DNA from: a halophilic archaeon
Lineage (GTDB): Archaea; Halobacteriota; Halobacteria; Halobacteriales; Haladaptataceae
Reading direction: 5' to 3'
Assembly: GCA_003298465.1 (NCBI GenBank)
Contig: QNGA01000001.1
Span: 1,302,001 to 1,366,000 of the forward strand
Length of the DNA stretch: 64,000 nt
Position 1 is the stretch's first letter. Each line of letters begins with the position of its first letter. The notes below the pieces were generated by a model. The model did no database searches. It was given only the letters and a program-made list of their open reading frames with translations, and was not told the origin of the DNA. A program made the position numbers and the translations under genes. Positions 55,071 through 62,505 of the stretch are shown piece after piece.

Positions 55071-55742
55071 ATGAGCGTCATCGTGGAACTCACCATCTCG
55101 AGCCAGGAGTTCCTGCTCGGGACCGCCCTGGGAATACCGAATCGGACTCGCGTCGAACTCGAACGAGTCGTCCCGGCCTCCCCCGACGTCCTGCCGTTCT
55201 TCTGGGTCGTCTCCGACGATCCGTCGGCCTTCGAGGAGTTCGAGCGTCACGTCGGCGAGACGGAGGAGGTGAAGGACCTCGTCGCGCTGGACCGACTCGA
55301 CGACCGAGTGCTGTACCGCGCGAAGTGGGGCAAGGCGGTCGAGAGTCTCGTGCACGGCATCGCGGAGTCCGGTGCGACGATTCTCGAAGCGCGGGGCAAC
55401 GACGAGTGGTACTTCCGGCTCCGGTTCGCGGACCACGGCGATCTGTCGGCGTTCGACACGTACTGCGACGAACACGGCCTCGATTACCGACTCGACCGGG
55501 TCAGCACCGAGAGCGCCACGCACGACGAGTCGTACGATTTCGGGCTGACCGACGAGCAGCAAGAGGCGCTCGCGATGGCCGTCGAGCGCGGCTACTTCGA
55601 CGTGCCGCGGGAGGTCACGCTGGACGAACTCGCCGACGAACTCGACATCACCCAGCAGGCGATGTCGGAGCGTCTGCGCCGCGGCGAGCAGACCGTAATG
55701 CGTGCGGCGCTGTCCGAAGCCGACGGCGATACGGTAGCGTAA
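55071..55742 (+). CDS. BAT-type helix-turn-helix regulator (HTH_10 family)
   Basis: This 223-residue regulator has an N-terminal BAT-like region (MSVIVELTISSQEFLLGTAL) and a C-terminal HTH_10 domain (about 160-210: LTDEQQEALAMAVERGYFDV, then LDITQQAMSERLRRGEQ). It is the third such gene in this window, after 7629 and 45178. A TATA-like cgtttacg lies about 28 nt upstream. It begins 40 nt after the aminotransferase gene, which it might regulate. Confidence 0.87.
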   Translation: MSVIVELTISSQEFLLGTALGIPNRTRVELERVVPASPDVLPFFWVVSDDPSAFEEFERHVGETEEVKDLVALDRLDDRVLYRAKWGKAVESLVHGIAESGATILEARGNDEWYFRLRFADHGDLSAFDTYCDEHGLDYRLDRVSTESATHDESYDFGLTDEQQEALAMAVERGYFDVPREVTLDELADELDITQQAMSERLRRGEQTVMRAALSEADGDTVA

Positions 55743-55816
55743 TTCCAACTGACCCATAAAAAGCGGTTGTAAGAACAGGCACCGTAGATACCTCCCGGGA
55801 GTTACTGGTTCCACGT

Positions 55817-56191
55817 GTGAAAGTGGACTACAACCCGAACGCCGGAGCGCGTCCGAGCGACGGTTCCGACGGCGAGCGCGAACTCTCCGAGTGGGTCGCG
55901 GACGGAGGGGCGGTCGACCTCGACGCGCTACTCGACGCGCCCGAGGGAATCCTCGACGTGCTGGCGGAGCAGCGTCGGCGAATCGTCCTCCGAGAGTTGC
56001 GCGAGGGGGACGGTCGAGCCACCGTAACGGAACTCGCCGGAGCGGTCGCGGACGACGACGATTCGTGTCCGAGCGTCGAGCTGGCGGCGGCGTCGCTCCA
56101 CCACACCCACGTGCCGAAACTGGCCGACGCCGGATTCGTCGAGTGGCGTCGGGACGACGAAGCGATTTCGCTCGCCGTCGACCTCGATTAG
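55817..56191 (+). CDS. DUF7344-type winged-helix protein
   Basis: This 124-residue predicted DNA-binding protein has the core DVLAEQRRRIVLRELREGDG and LHHTHVPKLADAGFVEW, the same HTHxPKLxDAG signature as the gene at 40578. It starts at a GTG (55817), with no in-frame ATG nearby. Its last 4 nt overlap the convergent gene at 56188. The target genes are unknown. Confidence 0.72.
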   Translation: MKVDYNPNAGARPSDGSDGERELSEWVADGGAVDLDALLDAPEGILDVLAEQRRRIVLRELREGDGRATVTELAGAVADDDDSCPSVELAAASLHHTHVPKLADAGFVEWRRDDEAISLAVDLD

Positions 56192-56529
56192 AACTGGTAG
56201 CGTCGGTTGTCGTCGCCGTCCAGTCCCGTCGAAGCCCCCGACGCGTTGACGCCGCCGGTCATCTCCTCGTAGGTCATTCCCGAGAGGTACTCGTCGTAGG
56301 TCACGTCGTAGGTGCTGCGGAGGTGGAAGTCGAGGTTGCCGGTGTCGACGGTCGACTGGAACAGCATGTGGACCGCGCGTCGAACGAGTTCGTCGGTGTC
56401 GTCGACGTCGAGGGCGGCCCCGAGCATCGCGAGTTCGTTTCTCGTCTCCCGGTCGAGTTCGACCGACAGTTCGTCGTCGAGAGCAGCGTACGCGGCCTCC
56501 ACGTCGTCGTTCAGGTCGTCCAGGCTCAT
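56188..56529 (-). CDS. Hypothetical protein (113 aa)
   Basis: I do not recognise this protein. The 113 residues are predicted mostly alpha-helical at the start: MSLDDLNDDVEAAYAALDDELSV is amphipathic, and ETRNELAMLGAALDVDDTDELV suggests a ribbon-helix-helix or short helical domain. The C-terminal 30 residues are a flexible Gly/Ser/Asp tail ending RRYQF. No metal motif or membrane segment is visible. It is convergent with, and overlaps by 4 nt, the DUF7344-type gene. Confidence 0.6.
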   Translation of the reverse strand: MSLDDLNDDVEAAYAALDDELSVELDRETRNELAMLGAALDVDDTDELVRRAVHMLFQSTVDTGNLDFHLRSTYDVTYDEYLSGMTYEEMTGGVNASGASTGLDGDDNRRYQF

Positions 56530-56568
56530 GCCCGAGACGTCGGGCGACGACCGGATACCGCTTTCGCT

Positions 56569-56838
56569 CTAGAACTCGCGTTCGCACACCCGGCAAGCGT
56601 CACGGCTGACGTAGTTTCGGGTGTCGCAGTGCGGGCAGACGATGTAGTGGTCGGTGTCTCGCGAAAGCGCGGCGTCGTCGGCGTCGCGTCGGTGGAGCGC
56701 CGTTCCGATGCCGGCGAGGACGAACGTACAACCGAGTACGAACCAGACGAGCGGACTTCGTGCGAAAACGAGCGGAGCAAGGGGGGCGACGAGGATAACG
56801 ACGCCGACGAGGAACAGCGTGGAGGACCGCACGCGCAT
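56569..56838 (-). CDS. Two-span membrane protein with C-terminal zinc ribbon (89 aa)
   Basis: From the ATG at 56838 the product is 89 residues. Two hydrophobic helices (about 4-25 and 30-50) are followed by a zinc ribbon (CPHCDTRNYVSRDACRVC) facing the cytoplasm. This type of small ribbon protein is common in haloarchaea; the function is unknown. The ATG at 56838 was chosen over a Met at 56877 because it lies about 27 nt downstream of a minus-strand TATA box (56861-56870). Confidence 0.72.
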   Translation of the reverse strand: MRVRSSTLFLVGVVILVAPLAPLVFARSPLVWFVLGCTFVLAGIGTALHRRDADDAALSRDTDHYIVCPHCDTRNYVSRDACRVCEREF

Positions 56839-56860
56839 GTTCCCGGAAGTTACCACGAGG

Positions 56861-56870
56861 GTGGTATAAG
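56861..56870 (-). promoter_or_regulatory. TATA box of the membrane zinc-ribbon gene
   Basis: On the minus strand this reads gcttatacca, about 27 nt before the ATG at 56838. It decides the start, because the upstream Met at 56877 would lie before the box. Confidence 0.6.
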
Positions 56871-56935
56871 CGTTCATGTTGCCCTCGGCCGTGCTATTAG
56901 TTCACGCTTGCGGGGCGGCGTACCGGGAGTCGCCG

Positions 56936-56964
56936 GTCGGACGAGGGACACCTCCCTGTCCGAC
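56936..56964. promoter_or_regulatory. Long imperfect palindrome upstream of polB
   Basis: A 13-nt left arm beginning GTCGGAC and a 12-nt right arm ending GTCCGAC pair with one bulge around a CACC loop. The palindrome lies about 45 nt upstream of the polB TATA box, so it is outside the transcript and reads more like an operator than an RNA hairpin. What binds it is unknown. Confidence 0.4.
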
Positions 56965-57007
56965 GAGGTGTTCGACGCTCCCGTCGCTCGCCCGTCTCGA
57001 GCGGGAG

Positions 57008-57016
57008 GTTTTTATC
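57008..57016 (+). promoter_or_regulatory. TATA box of polB
   Basis: The motif gtttttatc is centred about 27 nt upstream of the ATG at 57039, consistent with a leaderless polB transcript. Confidence 0.6.
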
Positions 57017-57038
57017 GGGAAGCGCCAAAATCACCGAC

Positions 57039-59753
57039 ATGACTCAATCCGGGCTCGACGACTTCGGGGAGGGGGACGCCGACGAGCGCCCCGCCGAGGA
57101 GGCGCGAGCCATCGCGGGCCAGGACGGCCAGACGGCCGACGCCCACGCGCACGTCGACGTCGACACCGACTGGCTTCCCGACGCGCAAGGCACGCTCGAA
57201 CTCGCGGTGACCCAGGTCGACTACACCGTCGAGGGCGGCAACGGCGACGAGACGCCCATCGTCCACGTCTTCGGCCGCACGCGCGACGACGACCTCGAAC
57301 ACGTCCGCGTCGTCGGCTTCCGGCCGTACTTCTACGCGCCGACCGACACGCTGGACGACGACAAACTCGACGACGACCGCATCACGGGCTACGAGGAGAC
57401 CGACGACGACGGCGAACCCTACCGGAGCATCCGCGGGCAGCGGTTGACGAAGATATTCGGCCAGACGCCGCGCGACGTCGGGAACATCCGCGACCAGTTC
57501 GACCACTACGAGGCGGACATCCTCTTCCCCAACCGCTTTCTCATCGACAAGGACATCAACAGCGGCGTGCGCCTCCCGGAGCGTCGCCGCGAGGACGGTG
57601 ACCTCGTCGTCCGTCACGAGGAAGTAGCGCCCGCGGACGTCGAGGCGGACCTCCGCGTTCACACGTTCGACATCGAGGTCGACGACCGCTCGGGGTTCCC
57701 CGAGGAGGGCGAGGAACCGATAATCTGTCTCACGAGCCACGACAACTACGGCGACGAATACGTCGCCTGGCTCTACGACGCGCCCGAGGCCACGGACGTC
57801 GCACCCGAGGAACTCGCCGACTACGACCCGCTCCAGGAGGATTCGGCGATAGACGTCCGCGTCTTCGACGAGGAGGAGGCGATGCTCGCGGCGTACCTCG
57901 ACTACCTCGACGCGACCGACCCCGACCTGTTCACCGGCTGGAACGTCGACGACTTCGACATGCCGTACCTCATCGACCGCCTCGACGAACTCGCCGGTCG
58001 ACACCACGACCACGACCTCGACTCCGACCGCCTCTCGCGCGTGAACGAGGTGTGGCGCAGCGACTGGGGCGGTCCCACCGTCAAGGGTCGGGTGGTCTTC
58101 GACCTGCTGTACGCCTACAAGCGCACGCAGTTCAGCGAACTCGAATCGTACCGCCTCGACGCCGTCGGGGAGACGGAACTCGGCGTCGGCAAGGAGCGGC
58201 ATCCCGGCGACATCGGCGACCTCTGGGAGCAGGACCCCGAGCGCCTGCTGGAGTACAACGTCAGGGACGTCGAGATCTGCGTCGAACTCGACCGCAAGCA
58301 GGAGATAATCGCGTTCTGGGAGGAGGTCGCCGCCTTCGTCGGCTGCAAGCTGGAGGACGCGACGACGCCCGGCGACGCGGTGGACGTCTACGTCCTCCAC
58401 AAGGCCCACGGCGAGTTCGCGCTCCCGTCGAAGGGCCAGGTCGACAGCGAGGATTACGAGGGCGGTGCGGTGTTCGACCCCATCACGGGGGTCAGGGAGA
58501 ACGTCACCGTCCTCGACCTGAAGTCGCTGTACCCGATGTCGATGGCGACCATCAACGCCAGTCCGGAGACGAAGGTCGACCCCGACGAGTACGACGGCGA
58601 CACCTACCGCGCGCCGAACGGGACCCACTTCCGGAAGGACCGGAACGGCATCATCCGGGAGATAATCGACGAGACGCTCTCCGAGCGCGAGGAGAAGAAG
58701 ACGCTCCGGGACGAACACGAACCGGAGACCGCGGAGTACGAGATCTTCGACCGACAGCAGGCGGCGGTGAAGGTCATCATGAACAGCCTCTACGGCGTCC
58801 TGGGCTGGGAACGGTTCCGCCTCTACGACAAGGAGATGGGAGCGGCCATCACCGCGACCGGTCGGGAGGTCATCGAGTTCACCGAGACCGCGGCGCGCGA
58901 AGTGGGGTACGACGTGGCGTACGGCGACACCGACTCGGTCATGCTCGAACTCGGGAGCGAGTTCTCGAAGGAGGAGGCCATCGAGCAGTCGTTCGAGATA
59001 GAGGACCACATCAACGACCGGTACGACGAGTTCGCCCGGGAGGATTTGAACGCCGCCGAGCACCGCTTCCAGATCGAGTTCGAGAAGCTCTACCGGCGGT
59101 TCTTCCAGGCGGGCAAGAAGAAACGCTACGCGGGCCACATCGTCTGGAAGGAGGGCAAGGACGTCGACGACATCGACATCACGGGCTTCGAGTACAAGCG
59201 CAGCGACATCGCGCCCATCACGAAGGAGGTCCAGCGCGACGTCATCGAGATGATCGTCACCGGCGAGGACCTGGACGACGTGAAGGAGTACGTCCACGAC
59301 ATCATCGAGGACTTCCAGGCCGGAAACGTCGACCTGGACGACGTCGCGGTCCCGGGCGGCATCGGCAAGCGCCTCGACGATTACGACACCGACACTGCCC
59401 AGGTCCGGGGCGCGAAGTACGCGAACCTCCTGCTGGGGACGAACATCCAGCGTGGGAGCAAGCCGAAGCGCCTCTACCTGAAGAAGGTCCACCCCTCCTT
59501 CTTCGAGCGGGTGGAGAGCGAACGGGACTTCGATCCGCAGGCCGACCCCCTGTACCGCGAGTTCAAGAAGGACCCGGACGTCATCTGCTTCGAGTACGCG
59601 GACCAGATCCCAGACGAGTTCGAAATCGACTGGGACAAGATGCTCGAGAAGACGCTCAGGGGCCCGATCGCCCGCGTGCTGGAAGCGCTCGACATCTCCT
59701 GGGAGGAGGTAAAGAGCGGCCAGGAGCAGACCGGCCTCGGCAGTTTCACGTGA
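57039..59753 (+). CDS. polB: DNA polymerase family B (PolB1), intein-free
   Basis: This 904-residue replicative-type polymerase has a 3'-5' exonuclease. Exo I is FDIEVDD (D211, E213), Exo II GWNVDDFDMPYL and Exo III YNVRDVEI. Polymerase motifs are A DLKSLYP (D493), B KVIMNSLYG, and C YGDTDS (D630, D632). The sites where haloarchaeal inteins commonly insert (motifs A, B and C) are uninterrupted. The C-terminal QTGLGSFT fits a PCNA-binding QxxLxxF motif, and a second one, QSGLDDF, is at residues 3-9. The N-terminus has an acidic disordered leader of about 45 residues. A TATA box lies 27 nt upstream. Confidence 0.96.
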   Translation: MTQSGLDDFGEGDADERPAEEARAIAGQDGQTADAHAHVDVDTDWLPDAQGTLELAVTQVDYTVEGGNGDETPIVHVFGRTRDDDLEHVRVVGFRPYFYAPTDTLDDDKLDDDRITGYEETDDDGEPYRSIRGQRLTKIFGQTPRDVGNIRDQFDHYEADILFPNRFLIDKDINSGVRLPERRREDGDLVVRHEEVAPADVEADLRVHTFDIEVDDRSGFPEEGEEPIICLTSHDNYGDEYVAWLYDAPEATDVAPEELADYDPLQEDSAIDVRVFDEEEAMLAAYLDYLDATDPDLFTGWNVDDFDMPYLIDRLDELAGRHHDHDLDSDRLSRVNEVWRSDWGGPTVKGRVVFDLLYAYKRTQFSELESYRLDAVGETELGVGKERHPGDIGDLWEQDPERLLEYNVRDVEICVELDRKQEIIAFWEEVAAFVGCKLEDATTPGDAVDVYVLHKAHGEFALPSKGQVDSEDYEGGAVFDPITGVRENVTVLDLKSLYPMSMATINASPETKVDPDEYDGDTYRAPNGTHFRKDRNGIIREIIDETLSEREEKKTLRDEHEPETAEYEIFDRQQAAVKVIMNSLYGVLGWERFRLYDKEMGAAITATGREVIEFTETAAREVGYDVAYGDTDSVMLELGSEFSKEEAIEQSFEIEDHINDRYDEFAREDLNAAEHRFQIEFEKLYRRFFQAGKKKRYAGHIVWKEGKDVDDIDITGFEYKRSDIAPITKEVQRDVIEMIVTGEDLDDVKEYVHDIIEDFQAGNVDLDDVAVPGGIGKRLDDYDTDTAQVRGAKYANLLLGTNIQRGSKPKRLYLKKVHPSFFERVESERDFDPQADPLYREFKKDPDVICFEYADQIPDEFEIDWDKMLEKTLRGPIARVLEALDISWEEVKSGQEQTGLGSFT

Positions 59754-59851
59754 GTCGCCCCGGGCCATCCCCGGTGAGGTCGGCGCGTGGCACTTCGGAC
59801 GAGGTCGGCCCGGGCCATTTCGCGGGGGGTCGGTCCGCCCTCGTCTTCGCG
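59751..59851. repeat. Degenerate tandem repeats of about 25 nt after polB
   Basis: Starting in the last codon of polB, about four imperfect 24-27 nt units can be aligned on a ggtcggcccgggccattt-like core. Units 1 and 3 share 10-13 nt near cccgggccat, and units 2 and 3 share gaggtcggc. The similarity is partial, so tandem duplication is plausible but unproven. Confidence 0.3.
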
Positions 59852-60043
59852 CGCGAGAACGTACAAAATCGTGAGAACACGAACGAGGACGGAGTGAGGA
59901 ACGCGAGCACGGGGACGCTCGGGGAGCGGGAAACCGGGAGCTTCCGGGCCGGAGACGGCGAATGCGAGGTCACGAAACGGGGTCGCAAAGCCGCCACTGA
60001 CCGCCTCGAACGGGTTTTCCGGGAGCGATGGTAACACGCCATA

Positions 60044-60059
60044 TTTCCGCCTTCGGAAA
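60044..60059. repeat. Inverted repeat TTTCCG/CGGAAA between polB and sufC
   Basis: TTTCCG, the loop CCTT and CGGAAA form a perfect 6-bp dyad, followed by a T5 run (60062-60067) and, 12 nt on, the related palindrome ttccggaa. It could be a terminator-like hairpin for the polB transcript or part of a suf regulatory site. Confidence 0.35.
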
Positions 60060-60137
60060 AGATTTTTCCCGTTCCGGAAACCGATTGCAGACGCTTGCGA
60101 AACTGTTATGGGACGACCGCCCCTTCATCAAAACGAC

Positions 60138-60151
60138 TTAGGTGAACCTAA
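60138..60151. promoter_or_regulatory. DtxR/IdeR-like operator before sufC
   Basis: TTAGGT-GA-ACCTAA is a perfect 6+6 dyad with a 2-nt spacer ending 2 nt before the sufC ATG at 60154. It matches half-sites of the DtxR/IdeR iron-box consensus (TTAGGTTAG...CTAACCTAA). Haloarchaea have DtxR-family iron regulators, so iron-dependent repression of the suf operon is inferred. The window contains no DtxR-family gene itself. Confidence 0.6.
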
Positions 60152-60153
60152 CG

Positions 60154-61065
60154 ATGGCAACACTGGAACTCAAAAACGTCCACGCGGAGGTCGTGGAGGA
60201 AGACGAGAAGATTCTCAACGGAGTGGACCTGGAGGTCCGCTCGGGCGAGATTCACGCGCTGATGGGACCGAACGGAAGCGGGAAGTCGACGACTGCGAAG
60301 ATCGTCGCCGGCCACCCCGCCTACGAAGTAACCGAAGGGGAGGTGCTCGTCCACCTCGACGACGAGGACTTCGACGACGAGATCCCGGAGGACAAGCGAA
60401 CCTGGAACCTGCTGGAGATGGAGCCGAACGAGCGCGCGGCGCTCGGCGTCTTCCTCGGCTTCCAGTACCCCGCAGAGATAGAAGGGGTCACGATGGCGAA
60501 CTTCCTCCGGACCGCGCTCAACGCCAAGCTCGAAGAGCGCGAAGAGCTGTTCGAGGACGAGGACGAGGCCGCCGAAGCGGACGAGGAAGAGGACGACGAG
60601 GGCTACGAGACGAGCCCGATGGAAGGTCCCGCCGACGAGGGCGAGGTCGGCGTCGCCGAGTTCCAGCAGATCCTTCAGGAGAAGATGGAACAGCTCGACA
60701 TGGACGAGAAGTTCGCCCAGCGTTACCTGAACGCCGGCTTCTCCGGCGGGGAGAAGAAACAGAACGAGGTGCTGCAGGCCGCGATTCTCGAACCGTCCAT
60801 CGCGGTGCTCGACGAGATCGACTCCGGTCTCGACATCGACCGCCTGCAGGACGTCTCGAAGGGCATCAACGCCCTGCGCGACGAGCAGGGGACCGGCATC
60901 CTTCAGATCACGCACTACCAGCGCATCCTCGACTACGTCGAACCCGACCACGTCCACGTGATGCTGGACGGTGAGGTCGCCATGAGCGGCGGTGCGGAAC
61001 TCGCCGAGAAGCTCGAGGACAAGGGCTACGACTGGGTGCGCGACGAAGTCTACCAGACCGCATAA
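60154..61065 (+). CDS. sufC: Fe-S cluster assembly ATPase SufC
   Basis: SufC is the ABC-type ATPase that drives the SufBCD scaffold. The 303-residue protein has Walker A GPNGSGKST (from residue 38), the Q-loop FQYPAEI, signature FSGGEKKQNE (about 195-204), and Walker B IAVLDEIDSGLD. A 35-residue acidic insertion (about 126-165, rich in E/D) is not in typical SufC and is a halophilic surface loop. The ATG at 60154 was chosen over an in-frame GTG at 60142 that lies inside the operator palindrome. It is followed after 9 nt by sufB. Confidence 0.96.
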   Translation: MATLELKNVHAEVVEEDEKILNGVDLEVRSGEIHALMGPNGSGKSTTAKIVAGHPAYEVTEGEVLVHLDDEDFDDEIPEDKRTWNLLEMEPNERAALGVFLGFQYPAEIEGVTMANFLRTALNAKLEEREELFEDEDEAAEADEEEDDEGYETSPMEGPADEGEVGVAEFQQILQEKMEQLDMDEKFAQRYLNAGFSGGEKKQNEVLQAAILEPSIAVLDEIDSGLDIDRLQDVSKGINALRDEQGTGILQITHYQRILDYVEPDHVHVMLDGEVAMSGGAELAEKLEDKGYDWVRDEVYQTA

Positions 61066-61074
61066 AGTGATATC

Positions 61075-62505
61075 ATGAGCTCCGACCAGGACCATCTCAA
61101 AGAGACAGACACCGAGGAACGATTCGCGTTCAAGAAAGAAGAGCAGGCCGCGGTCAGGTCCGACAAGGGACTGACCGAAGAGGTCGTCCGCCTCATCAGC
61201 GAGGACAAGGACGAACCCGAATGGATGCTCGAGCGACGCCTTCGCGCGCTGGAGCACTACCAGAACATGCCCCTGCCGACGGACTGGCCCGGCCAGCCCG
61301 ACCTCACGGAACTGGACATCGAGGAGATCGTCCCCTACATCCGTCCCGACGTCGACAAGCGCGAGGGAGCGGACAGCTGGGACGACCTCCCCGAGGACAT
61401 CCAGGACACGTTCGAGAAACTGGGCATCCCGGAGGCCGAGCGGAAGGCGCTCTCCGGCGTCGGCGCCCAGTACGAGTCAGAGGTCGTCTACCAGAACATG
61501 CAGGAGCAGTGGGAGGAAAAAGGCGTGGTCTTCTGCAACATGGACGAGGCCGTCCAGGAGCACGAAGATCTCGTGAAGGAGTACTTCATGACCTCCTGCG
61601 TGCCGCCGTCGGACAACAAGTTCGCGGCGCTGCACGGCGCGGTGTGGTCCGGCGGGTCGTTCGTCTACGTGCCCGAGGACGTCACCGTCGAGATGCCCGT
61701 GCAGGCGTACTTCCGGATGAACTCCGAGGGCATGGGCCAGTTCGAGCACACCCTCATCATCGCCGAAGAGGGGAGCGAGGTCCACTACATCGAGGGCTGT
61801 TCCGCGCCGAAGTACGGCAGCCACAACCTCCACTCAGGCGGCGTCGAGGTGTTCGTCGGCGAGGACGCCCACGTCCAGTACTCGACCGTGCAGAACTGGT
61901 CGAAGAACACCTACAACCTCAACACCAAGCGCGCGCTCGTCGAGGCCGGCGGCCGCATGGAGTGGGTCTCGGGCAGCATGGGGTCGAAGGCCACCATGCT
62001 GTACCCCTGCTCCGTGCTGAAGGGTCGCGGCGCGTCCACGAACAACATCACCATCGCGTTCGCGGGCGAGGGCCAGAACATCGACACCGGTGCGAAGGTG
62101 TACCACAACGCGCCGAAGACGAACTCCACCATCGAGTCCAAGTCCATCAGCAAGGACGGCGGCCGCACCAACTACCGCGGTCTCGTCCACATCAGCGACG
62201 GCGCGGTGGACTCCTCGACCAGCGTCGAGTGTGACGCGCTGATGTTCGACAACGAGAGCACGTCGGACACCATGCCGTACATGGAGATCAACGAGGACCG
62301 CGTCGACGTCGCCCACGAGGCGACCGTCGGGAAGATCGGCGACGAGGACGTGTTCTACCTCCAGAGCCGCGGTCTCGACGACGACGACGCGAAGCAGATG
62401 ATCGTCTCCGGGTTCATCGAGCCCATCACGGAGGAACTGCCCATCGAGTACGCGGTCGAACTGAACCGACTCATCGAACTCGAAATGGAGGGGAGCCTCG
62501 GATGA
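61075..62505 (+). CDS. sufB: Fe-S cluster assembly protein SufB
   Basis: SufB is the scaffold subunit on which the nascent cluster forms. The 476-residue protein contains the SufBD core beta-helix: GSFVYVPEDVTVEMPVQAYF, EGCSAPKYGSHNLHSGGVE, WSKNTYNLNTKR and FAGEGQNIDTGAKVYH. The C-terminus ends AVELNRLIELEMEGSLG, standard for SufB. Its stop overlaps the sufD ATG by 4 nt (ATGA), so SufB and SufD are translationally coupled. Confidence 0.96.
   Translation: MSSDQDHLKETDTEERFAFKKEEQAAVRSDKGLTEEVVRLISEDKDEPEWMLERRLRALEHYQNMPLPTDWPGQPDLTELDIEEIVPYIRPDVDKREGADSWDDLPEDIQDTFEKLGIPEAERKALSGVGAQYESEVVYQNMQEQWEEKGVVFCNMDEAVQEHEDLVKEYFMTSCVPPSDNKFAALHGAVWSGGSFVYVPEDVTVEMPVQAYFRMNSEGMGQFEHTLIIAEEGSEVHYIEGCSAPKYGSHNLHSGGVEVFVGEDAHVQYSTVQNWSKNTYNLNTKRALVEAGGRMEWVSGSMGSKATMLYPCSVLKGRGASTNNITIAFAGEGQNIDTGAKVYHNAPKTNSTIESKSISKDGGRTNYRGLVHISDGAVDSSTSVECDALMFDNESTSDTMPYMEINEDRVDVAHEATVGKIGDEDVFYLQSRGLDDDDAKQMIVSGFIEPITEELPIEYAVELNRLIELEMEGSLG

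Larger units (their letters stand above)
59754..60153. other. Intergenic region between polB and sufC
   Basis: No credible gene lies in these 400 nt. The left part holds degenerate repeats and a purine-rich stretch (about 59870-59945, gaacgaggacggagtgagg-like) of low complexity. The right part holds a 6+6 inverted repeat (60044-60059), a palindrome ttccggaa (60072-60079), a possible TATA near 60102-60108 (ctgttat), and the sufC operator at 60138-60151. Confidence 0.6.

Noticed and set aside
56839..56877. Longer N-terminus for the membrane zinc-ribbon protein
   Set aside because: The Met at 56877 lies upstream of the TATA box, which predicts transcription starting at the ATG at 56838.
57012..59768. 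A 918-residue open frame antisense to polB
   Set aside because: Long antisense frames are expected at this GC content. The translation is rich in Val, Arg and Leu without family motifs, while the plus strand has all polymerase motifs.
59758..60034. Continuation of an open frame after polB with an arginine/glutamate-rich tail
   Set aside because: The frame is a shadow inside polB, and the tail lies in degenerate repeats; no start or family support.
60142..60153. GTG start for sufC upstream of the chosen ATG
   Set aside because: It lies within the operator palindrome and adds four residues not found in SufC.
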